From Ferribacterium limneticum (GTDB lineage: Bacteria; Pseudomonadota; Gammaproteobacteria; Burkholderiales; Rhodocyclaceae): 64,000 bases of DNA. The DNA lies in NCBI RefSeq assembly GCF_020510585.1, contig NZ_CP075190.1:62001-126000 (forward strand), given 5' to 3'. A program made the translations under genes and the position numbers. Below, one piece after another: positions 57,331 to 64,000 of the stretch; the first letter of the stretch is position 1; the number at the start of each line of letters is the position of its first letter. Under the pieces are notes generated by a model, which saw only the letters and a program-made list of their open reading frames with translations, did no database searches and had not been told where the DNA came from.

Positions 57331-57981
57331 ATGTTAAGTGGAATCAACCAAGCATCTCAAATGGCAAGCATGCTGTTTTCAAAGCTGGACACCAAGAGTC
57401 AGGGCTATCTCGAAAAAAGCGATCTGGCCGCGGCCTTCAGCCAGATCACCAGCAACGCCAGTCAAAGCACCAGCAGCACGAACGCCGATGACGTCTTCAC
57501 CGCGCTGGATAGCAACAGCGACGGCAAGGTCACCAAAGACGAGTTCGCCAGCGTACTCGCCAAATTGCAGGAGTCAGTCAGCAGCCAGTTCGGTGGCCAG
57601 ATGCACGGCGCCGGCGGCATGCCACCCCCGCCGCCGCCAGCCGACGACGCCGGCTTCACCAAGGAAGAGCTGACCAGCCAGCTCGAGTCGGCTGACAGCG
57701 GCGATACGCAGCGCACCGAGCTGATCAACAAGATCGTCAACAATTTCGAAGCTGCGGACACCGATAGCGACGGCAAAGTCAGCTTCCAGGAGGCCATGGC
57801 CTACGACAAATCAACCGAGTCGACCTCAGCCTCCGATACCGGGACAGCCACCGCGACGACCGCGGCAAACAACAGCGATGCCCAACTGATGATGAAAATC
57901 ATGCAATTGATGCACGCCTATGGCACCGGCCAGGGTCAGGAAAACAGCGGGATTGCTTCGCTGCTTTCAGTGACCGCATAA
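57331..57981 (+). CDS. EF-hand calcium-binding protein
   Basis: A 216-residue protein of low complexity with EF-hand loops. D60-SNSDGKVTKDE and D143-TDSDGKVSFQE have the full DxDxDG...E pattern, and D20-TKSQGYLEKSD is a degenerate third. A Pro run (GGMPPPPPPADD) and Ser/Thr-rich segments separate them. No signal peptide is evident, so location is unclear. Related to the XopAW/EF-hand proteins of proteobacteria. CAAGGAG precedes ATG. It is divergent from a two-component system, possibly a target. Confidence 0.87.
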   Translation: MLSGINQASQMASMLFSKLDTKSQGYLEKSDLAAAFSQITSNASQSTSSTNADDVFTALDSNSDGKVTKDEFASVLAKLQESVSSQFGGQMHGAGGMPPPPPPADDAGFTKEELTSQLESADSGDTQRTELINKIVNNFEAADTDSDGKVSFQEAMAYDKSTESTSASDTGTATATTAANNSDAQLMMKIMQLMHAYGTGQGQENSGIASLLSVTA

Positions 57982-58055
57982 GCAATTGGGCCGACCCCGT
58001 TCAGGATGATTGAACCGGCCGCCTTCTGCGCTTAGAATGCGGCCTGCAGCCCAGA

Positions 58056-58129
58056 GCGGGCGTCGTATAATGGTAATACCCTAGCTTCCCAAGCTAGAGC
58101 CGTGGGTTCGATTCCCATCGCCCGCTCCA
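58056..58129 (+). tRNA. tRNA-Gly (anticodon CCC)
   Basis: A 74-base tRNA with encoded CCA: acceptor GCGGGCG/CGCCCGC, anticodon stem CTAGC/GCTAG with loop TTCCCAA giving CCC, and T arm GTGGGTTCGATTCCCAT. Confidence 0.96.
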
Positions 58130-58163
58130 CATCGAACTCAGGCAGATCGTTGATCTAAAAAAG

Positions 58164-58194
58164 AAAAAGCCAACCCGCACCGGTTGGCTTTTTT
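58164..58194 (+). terminator. Rho-independent terminator after tRNA-Gly
   Basis: AAAAAGCCAACC-N6-GGTTGGCTTTTTT. Confidence 0.92.
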
Positions 58195-58371
58195 GTTGTC
58201 AAAGTTGGGACACTGCAAGCGACTTTCAATCATGCGTTCATCATCTCGGTTTGCTGGCGCCCGACTCCTGAAATTGCTGGCCTGCGAAACGACATAGTCG
58301 CGATCCAAATAAAGGATGGCAGCTAGTGGCCGGGCTGGCTACAATCTGTGCGAGTTTATGAATCGCTTGTG

Positions 58372-61300
58372 ATGATTCTGCAGGGATTGCTTGGCATCCC
58401 GTCTGGAGGGGCTTTGGCAGCAAACGGGAATGAACAGCAAGCGCTTCGCGTTGTCGCCTTTGGCGCGTCGGCGGGCGGCTTGCAGGCGCTGCGCCCCATC
58501 CTGCGTGGCTTGAAGCGCCAGGGCACGGCCGTCTATGTGGTGGCGCACCACATGTCCCCCAAACAGCCGAGCAACCTGCCGGAACTCTTGGCCGACCGCA
58601 GCGAAATGACCGTGGTCCAGGCCCGCAACGGCGAGCGACTGCTGGCCGACCATGTTTATGTCTGCCCGCCAGGCCATCACATTGAGGTGCGTGGCTCATG
58701 CCTCGCCCTGACAACAAGCGACGAGACGGGCCACATCGCCCCTTCGGTCGACCTGCTTTTCCAGTCCGTGGCGGAATGCTTTGGCGACCGGGCGGTCGCC
58801 GTCATCGTTTCCGGCTCGGGGCATGATGGAACCGCTGGTGCCGGGGCGATCAACGCGATGCGCGGCACGGTCATCGTCCAGTTGCCGGAAGAGGCGGTGC
58901 AGCCCGGCATGCCCGAAGCTGCCATCGCCGCCGGCGTCGTCGATTTGATCGGCGGCGTGGACCAGATCGCCGACTGGCTGAACCAGGTCGATGGCCTCAA
59001 GGAGGTCAGGAATGCGGAACCGCTCGATGCCAGCACCCAGACCTTTGCCGAGCTTTTCCGCCGGGTGACTGCGGCGACCGGACTCGACCTCGATCAGTAC
59101 AAGGAAAATACGCTGCGCCGCCAGACCATCCGCCGTTGCCGTGCTCTGGGTCTGGGCTCTCTTGAGGAATATCTGGCCCATGTGACGACGCAGCCGGACG
59201 AACTGCAGAGGCTGCAGCAGTCGTTCATGATCTCGGTGTCATCATTTTTCCGCGACCCGGCGGCCTTCGAGGCACTGGAAAAAACCCTGCGCCGCCTGGT
59301 TGCCGGCAAGGTTCCCGGGGACTCCATCCGGGTCTGGGTGCCGGGCTGTGCGACCGGCGAAGAGCCTTACTCCATCGCCATTCTGCTGGCCGAAATTCTG
59401 GCTGAGCGCCTGACCAGTTTCGCGGTCCACGTTTTCGCTACCGACATCGACCAGGGCGCCCTCGAATTTGCCCGCGTCGGGGTCTACCCGAGCGAAGGCC
59501 TGGACGGCCTTAGTGCGGAGCGCCAGGAGCGCTGGTTTGCCCAGGAAGGCGGTGACTGGCGGATCAAGAAGGCGATCCGCGAACTCTGCGTCTTTTCGCT
59601 CCATGATGTCACTGCCCATCCGCCTTTCATCAAGATGGATCTGATCAGTTGCCGCAATTTGCTGATCTATTTCAAGCCTGAGCAACAGACCGAACTGATC
59701 AATACTTTTCACTATGCATTGAACCCGGATGGCCTGTTGCTGCTCGGCCGCTCCGAATCCACCGGTTTCAATTCGCCTTTGTTCGAGAGCCTCGACGGTG
59801 GGCAGAAGGTCTATCGCCGGCGGACCGGCACGGCGCCGCGCCCCTTGCGTTTTGCCCGCCTGGCCATGCCGATTTCCGGGGCCATTCGCCCCGTGCTGGC
59901 CCGAGCCAATGTCGCTCCGCTGCGGCAGTCGCAGCAAAGTGCAGCCCTGGCAACCATTGCCGGGGCCTATGGTCCCCCGGGGGTGCTGGTCAATGGCAGC
60001 TTCGAACCCCTCCACTTTTTTGGCTCCTCACGACGATATTTTTCGCTGCCCGAGGACACTGCCGATTTTTCGGTATTCGCCCTCTGCCTGCCGGAGTTGC
60101 GCAATGAACTGAAAGCCATCGGTTACCGGCTGATTCAGGAGGGGTTGAGCCATCTCGAGGGTGTTTCCGTCGAACTCATGGCCGGCGGCGAAGCCTTGCG
60201 GGTCCGCCCGGTCCTCCGGCGGGTCGATTCGACGCCCGACAGCGGGGAATGGACCTACCTTTTCAGTTTCGAAGAAACCCGTCTGCCATCCGGCTCCGTC
60301 GCCGCCGTCAGGGACGATGGCCGGGCCGAGGACATCGTGCGGCTGCGCCAGGAACTGGCCGACACCCGCGAACACCTGCAGGCGGTCATCGAGGAGCTGG
60401 AAGCTTCCAACGAGGAACTCCAGTCGCTCAACGAAGAAGTCCAGTCGTCCAGCGAGGAGTTGCAGGCTTCCAACGAAGAACTTCAGTCGTCCAACGAGGA
60501 ATTGACCACTCTCAATGACGAGTTGCGCGTCAAGTCCCAGGAGGCGACGCTCCTCAATACCACGCTGGGCAATATTCAGAATTCCATCCGCAACAGCCTG
60601 GTCGTGGTTGACCGGGAGGGTCACGTCACCCGCTACAACCCGCTGGCGACCCGCATCTTCGGCCTGGTGGCCGGCGACCTTGGGCAATCCCTGTTCGGCA
60701 TTCCCTGTCATCTGCAATTGCCCGATCTGCGCGCCCATATCAATGACGTCGTGACCAGCGGCAACTCGGTGGTGGAGCGGGTCAATCAGGGCGAATTCCA
60801 TTTCCTGATGCAGATTGATCCCTACCGGAATGAAGTGGGGAAAAATGCCGGTGCCGTCCTGACCTTTGTCGATATTTCCGATCTGTACCGGGCTGAGGCA
60901 GCTCAGGAAAGCAGCGAAGTGCGTTTTAGCCAGGTCTGGGAGTCCAGCCTGGAGGGCTTGCTGGTCGTCGACCAGGGCGGTCGTATGGTCATGGCCAACC
61001 CGGCTGTGGAAAAGATGTTCGGCTACGCTCCGGGGCAACTCCTCGACCAGTCTGTAGAAGTCCTGGTGCCGGAGAGTATCCGTCAGCGCCATGTCGGGGA
61101 GAGGACCGCATTCTTCAGCACCCCGGGGCAAAAACGGCCGATGTCCCTAGTCCGCGATATCCGCGGCGTCCGTCGCGACGGCAGCGAGTTCTTCGTCGAA
61201 ATCAGCCTGAGCAGCATGGACGTGGATGGGGAACATTACGCTCTGGCCACGGTTGCTGATGTCACCGAGCGCAAGCGTGTCGAAGCCGAACTCGAACGCC

Positions 61301-62892
61301 ATCGCAACTCGCTGGAGGCGCTCGTCGGCGAGCGAACCAGCCAATTGTCCGATCTCTACAACCGGGCGCCCTGCGGCTACCATTCGCTGGACCCCAATGG
61401 CGTTTTCGTCAATATCAATGCGACCGAGTGCGACTGGCTAGGTTACCGCCGCGAGGAACTGATCGGCCGGCGGGCCATGGATCTGATGACACCTGAAAGC
61501 CAGGCCATCTTTCAGGAGAATTTTCCGCGCTTCCTGGCCGCCGGCGAACTGGGTGGCCTGGAAGTCGAGTTCCGGCGCAAGGATGGCCGCGTCCTTCCCC
61601 TGCTGTTGAACGCCCGGGCGGTTTACGACGAGCGCGGTGAATTTCTGCACAGCTTGTCCACCAGCATCGACAACACTGTCCGCAAGAAGGCCGAGCAGGC
61701 CTGGATCGCCGCGCGCCAGGCGGCCGAGACCGCGAATCGGGCGAAGAGTGCCTTCCTGGCCAATATGAGCCATGAAATCCGCACCCCCCTGAATGCAATC
61801 ATCGGCCTTGGCAATATCCTCCGGCGCGGCCATGTCGAGCCCCGGCAGGAGGACCTGCTCGTCAAGATCGACCGCTCCGCCCAGCATTTGCTGACCGTGA
61901 TCAACGATGTTCTCGACTTGTCGAAGATCGAAGCCGAAAAACTCGAACTGCAGCTGAGTGATTTCGACCTCGGCGAGGTCACTGCCAACATCGCCTCCAT
62001 GCTGCAGGAAAGGGCTGCCGCCAAGGCCCTGACGCTGACCGTGAGCTGTGAGCCGATCGGCCACCGGGTGCGTGGCGACGTCACGCGCTTTACTCAGTCT
62101 CTGCTCAATCTTGCCAGCAACGCCATCAAATTCACCGAAGCAGGCGTTGTCGCGGTCCGTATTCGCCAGCTGGACGAGCGGGACGGCAAAGTTCTAGTCC
62201 GCGCCGAAGTCGAGGACACCGGGATCGGCATTGCGCCGGAAATCATGCCGCGGCTGTTCACGCCGTTCGAGCAAGCCGATGCCTCGACCACCCGGAAATA
62301 TGGCGGCACCGGTCTTGGCCTGGCCATCACCAAGCGCCTGGCCGAATTGATGGGGGGCGAATCCGGCGCCACTAGCGAGGTCGGGGTGGGCAGCACTTTC
62401 TGGTTCACCGCCTGGCTGGAAAAGTCTGCCGCCGGTGCCGTGGGAGACCGGCCGGAGGACGGGGTAATCAGCGCCGAAGCGGAATTGCTCCGTGAGTTTT
62501 TCGGCACTCCCATCCTGCTCGTGGAAGACGAACCGATCAATCGCGAGGTGGCGCTCACCTTCCTTGAAGATGCCGGACTGACGGTGAGCGCGGTGGCCGA
62601 TGGTGCCGAAGCCTTGGCCCAGGCCCGCGAGAACAGCTTCGCGCTGGTTCTCATGGACATGCAGATGCCGGTCATGGATGGCCTGGAAGCCACCCGGAAA
62701 ATTCGCGAGCTGCCCGGCTGGCAGACCATCCCGATCATTGCGATGACGGCCAATGCCTTCGCCGAAGACCGTCGACGTTGCCTTGAGGCGGGAATGAACG
62801 ACTTCGTGACCAAGCCATTCGAACCAGCGACTTTTTTTGCCACCCTGCGGCAGTGGCTGATCATTGGCCGGCGGGGCGGTGTCGGCGGCTGA
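58372..62892 (+). CDS. CheB-CheR-PAS-histidine kinase-receiver hybrid protein
   Basis: A giant soluble signalling protein, about 1506 residues. The CheB methylesterase domain has S33 in GASAGG, His59/60 in VAHHMSP and D152 in SGHDGT. The CheR methyltransferase (about 205-470) has VWVPGCATGEEPYSIAI and ISCRNLLIYF. A coiled coil of tandem EELQSSNEEL-type heptads (about 650-720) follows. Three PAS-like domains lead to HisKA with MSHEIRTPLNAIIG, an ATPase domain (DTGIGIAPE, GTGLGLAI), and a C-terminal receiver with Asp in VLMDMQMPVMDG. No MCP, CheA or CheW is nearby. The start is ATG 58372; a GTG at 58348 is an alternative. A complete phospho-relay in one chain. Confidence 0.93.
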   Translation: MILQGLLGIPSGGALAANGNEQQALRVVAFGASAGGLQALRPILRGLKRQGTAVYVVAHHMSPKQPSNLPELLADRSEMTVVQARNGERLLADHVYVCPPGHHIEVRGSCLALTTSDETGHIAPSVDLLFQSVAECFGDRAVAVIVSGSGHDGTAGAGAINAMRGTVIVQLPEEAVQPGMPEAAIAAGVVDLIGGVDQIADWLNQVDGLKEVRNAEPLDASTQTFAELFRRVTAATGLDLDQYKENTLRRQTIRRCRALGLGSLEEYLAHVTTQPDELQRLQQSFMISVSSFFRDPAAFEALEKTLRRLVAGKVPGDSIRVWVPGCATGEEPYSIAILLAEILAERLTSFAVHVFATDIDQGALEFARVGVYPSEGLDGLSAERQERWFAQEGGDWRIKKAIRELCVFSLHDVTAHPPFIKMDLISCRNLLIYFKPEQQTELINTFHYALNPDGLLLLGRSESTGFNSPLFESLDGGQKVYRRRTGTAPRPLRFARLAMPISGAIRPVLARANVAPLRQSQQSAALATIAGAYGPPGVLVNGSFEPLHFFGSSRRYFSLPEDTADFSVFALCLPELRNELKAIGYRLIQEGLSHLEGVSVELMAGGEALRVRPVLRRVDSTPDSGEWTYLFSFEETRLPSGSVAAVRDDGRAEDIVRLRQELADTREHLQAVIEELEASNEELQSLNEEVQSSSEELQASNEELQSSNEELTTLNDELRVKSQEATLLNTTLGNIQNSIRNSLVVVDREGHVTRYNPLATRIFGLVAGDLGQSLFGIPCHLQLPDLRAHINDVVTSGNSVVERVNQGEFHFLMQIDPYRNEVGKNAGAVLTFVDISDLYRAEAAQESSEVRFSQVWESSLEGLLVVDQGGRMVMANPAVEKMFGYAPGQLLDQSVEVLVPESIRQRHVGERTAFFSTPGQKRPMSLVRDIRGVRRDGSEFFVEISLSSMDVDGEHYALATVADVTERKRVEAELERHRNSLEALVGERTSQLSDLYNRAPCGYHSLDPNGVFVNINATECDWLGYRREELIGRRAMDLMTPESQAIFQENFPRFLAAGELGGLEVEFRRKDGRVLPLLLNARAVYDERGEFLHSLSTSIDNTVRKKAEQAWIAARQAAETANRAKSAFLANMSHEIRTPLNAIIGLGNILRRGHVEPRQEDLLVKIDRSAQHLLTVINDVLDLSKIEAEKLELQLSDFDLGEVTANIASMLQERAAAKALTLTVSCEPIGHRVRGDVTRFTQSLLNLASNAIKFTEAGVVAVRIRQLDERDGKVLVRAEVEDTGIGIAPEIMPRLFTPFEQADASTTRKYGGTGLGLAITKRLAELMGGESGATSEVGVGSTFWFTAWLEKSAAGAVGDRPEDGVISAEAELLREFFGTPILLVEDEPINREVALTFLEDAGLTVSAVADGAEALAQARENSFALVLMDMQMPVMDGLEATRKIRELPGWQTIPIIAMTANAFAEDRRRCLEAGMNDFVTKPFEPATFFATLRQWLIIGRRGGVGG

Positions 62893-63045
62893 GTTCGCCT
62901 TCGGTTGTGGAATTTTCGAGATGTCTTGTGGCGATCGACGGCGAGTCCAGAGCGGCCTGCTATCCGGGCAAGAGCCCTTCTGATCAATAACCGGCAGAGT
63001 TGGCGGGGGGAGTGATTCCCGCCGCAGTTTCACTCTTTGTCGCAG

Positions 63046-63678
63046 TCAACCGAGCAGTTTCCGCTGGTCGAGGTATTTTTCGAGGATTTCGAGGCGGGCG
63101 AGCGGGTCGTCGAGTTCGAGCAGTTTTTGCTTGGCGAGGTTCTGGATGGGCAGGACTTCAGTGATGCGAAAGCCGACCCATTCGGCTTCGTCGTAGCGGT
63201 GCGGTTCGGGCAGGCGTTCGTTGCCGAGGTCGTCGACGACGCGGCGGAGCAGCGGCACGAGGCGCTGGCGTTCGGGTGGCAGCGGCGTCGGGCCGGTTTC
63301 GGCGAGCAGTTCGACGCTGGCTTCAAGTTGGTTATTGGAGCCGACGCTGGTTTCGATGATGCGGAAGCGGCGGCTGCCGTGGGCGGTGATCATCAGAATG
63401 CCGAGCTGTTCCATTTCCCAGTCGCCGATGCTGGCCAGCGTGCCGACGGCGTGCGGTTCGGCAGTGGCGCCGACTTCGCTGCCTTTTTCGATGAGGCAGA
63501 CGCCGAAGGGCGAGCCGTCCTTCATGCAGGCGGCGGCCATGTCGAGGTAGCGCTGTTCGAAGATTTTGAGCGGCAGCACGCTACCCGGGAAAAGCACGGT
63601 GTTGAGCGGGAAGAGCGGGATGCGCATCGTTTCGACGGCGTTGCCAGTCGGCGAGCGGACGAAGTCGAACCAGCCCAT
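63046..63678 (-). CDS. LON-domain (substrate-binding) protein
   Basis: A 210-residue protein consisting of the Lon N-terminal domain alone: MRIPLFPLNTVLFPGSVLPLKIFEQRYLDMAAACMKDGSPFGVCLIEKG and VGTLASIGDWEMEQLGILMITAHGSRRFRI, then a helical end. No ATPase or protease domain, so likely an adaptor. GAGGAGAG before ATG overlaps the ubiX 3' end (1 base between stop and start). A weak GGTTGACTGCG at its stop is not counted as the motif. Confidence 0.92.
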   Translation of the reverse strand: MGWFDFVRSPTGNAVETMRIPLFPLNTVLFPGSVLPLKIFEQRYLDMAAACMKDGSPFGVCLIEKGSEVGATAEPHAVGTLASIGDWEMEQLGILMITAHGSRRFRIIETSVGSNNQLEASVELLAETGPTPLPPERQRLVPLLRRVVDDLGNERLPEPHRYDEAEWVGFRITEVLPIQNLAKQKLLELDDPLARLEILEKYLDQRKLLG

Positions 63679-63679
63679 G

Positions 63680-64000
63680 TCAGCTCTCCTCGCCCCAGCG
63701 CTGCATCAGCGTGTGCGGCACGGCGATCTGGTCGAGGACGCGGGCGACGACGAAATCGACGATGTCCTGGACGCTTTGCGGGTGGTGGTAGAAGCCGGGG
63801 TTGGGCGGCAGGATGACGGCGCCGGCGCGGCTCAGGCGCAGCATATTTTCGAGGTGGATGGCCGAGAACGGCGTTTCGCGCGGCACCAGAACGAGCTTGC
63901 GGCCTTCTTTCAGGACGACATCGGCGGCGCGTTCGATCAGGTTGTCGGCCAGGCCCTGAGCAATGGCGGCCAGGGTGCCCATGCTGCACGGACAGACGAC
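63680..64000 (-). CDS. ubiX: flavin prenyltransferase UbiX (5' end beyond window)
   Basis: C-terminal 107 codons of UbiX. The frame is open to the window edge and reads [92 protein letters not shown]. That contains the CSMGTLA and [13 protein letters not shown] motifs of the enzyme that makes prenyl-FMN for UbiD decarboxylase in ubiquinone synthesis. An internal ATG would drop the active-site Ser-Met segment, so the true start lies beyond 64000. Confidence 0.93.
   Translation of the reverse strand, partial: VVCPCSMGTLAAIAQGLADNLIERAADVVLKEGRKLVLVPRETPFSAIHLENMLRLSRAGAVILPPNPGFYHHPQSVQDIVDFVVARVLDQIAVPHTLMQRWGEES

Noticed and set aside
60390..60540. Tandem nucleotide repeat in the CheB/CheR hybrid as CRISPR or minisatellite
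   Set aside because: It encodes a coiled-coil heptad series (EELQSSNEEL-like); units are imperfect, in frame and without spacers.
63040..63065. GGTTGACTGCG at the LON gene stop as a motif copy
   Set aside because: Only 6-7 matching core bases and no T-rich half.

Overview
The window reads as chromosomal DNA of a GC-rich betaproteobacterium, most likely a Rhodocyclaceae member of the Dechloromonas/Azonexus type. The basis is family content (PEP-CTERM protein, TorF-glnK-amtB cluster, ThrH, UbiK, DUF883, selenocysteine formate dehydrogenase N, many c-di-GMP and two-component proteins) and codon use; the genus is inference. Nothing indicates a plasmid or phage.

Layout. 0-4 kb is more AT-rich: a PEP-CTERM protein and a large rhomboid protease. 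4-13 kb holds a GNAT enzyme and a complete RND efflux system: an outer-membrane factor with an SDR and a thioesterase on the minus strand, and TetR, adaptor and pump on the plus strand. Two matching 24-bp operators sit at its two promoters. 13-15.3 kb has an ADP-ribosylglycohydrolase overlapping a YghU-type GST.

15.4-35.8 kb is the most interesting part, a selenium/formate island. It starts with a sigma54-type two-component system. Next come a PhnD-like ABC importer (probably for a selenium oxyanion), a DsrE protein, fdnGHI with an in-frame UGA(Sec) and SECIS hairpin, fdhE and selA. An FCSD-like flavoprotein, an FMN reductase, a MOSC protein, selB and tRNA-Sec (selC) follow, then a GcvH-like protein and a second DsrE protein. 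Both the importer and fdnG have sigma54 -24/-12 promoters with paired GGGACA-AAA-TGTCCC-like sites about 55-105 bp upstream. This suggests that the local regulator co-controls selenium uptake and the selenoenzyme. No selD is visible in the window.

35.8-64 kb is housekeeping and signalling: a lipoprotein, rhodanese, Bcr/CflA exporter, YifB/ComM, UbiK, and the nitrogen-regulated torF-glnK-amtB cluster with NtrC sites and a sigma54 promoter. Then come an isochorismatase-like hydrolase, purU, thrH, a GGDEF-EAL protein paired with a PhnD-like periplasmic protein, an ABC-F ATPase, an HD-GYP protein with an altered HD motif, MutY, a flavin reductase, an OmpR-type two-component system, an EF-hand protein, tRNA-Gly(CCC), a giant CheB-CheR-kinase-receiver hybrid, a LON-domain protein and a partial ubiX.

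A polar motif of about 40 bp (T-rich half plus core TTTTCCGGTTGACCGTGG) occurs about 13 times between 15.4 and 55.3 kb. It lies both between genes and inside genes in several reading frames, mostly on the plus strand. I cannot assign it to a known repeat class.
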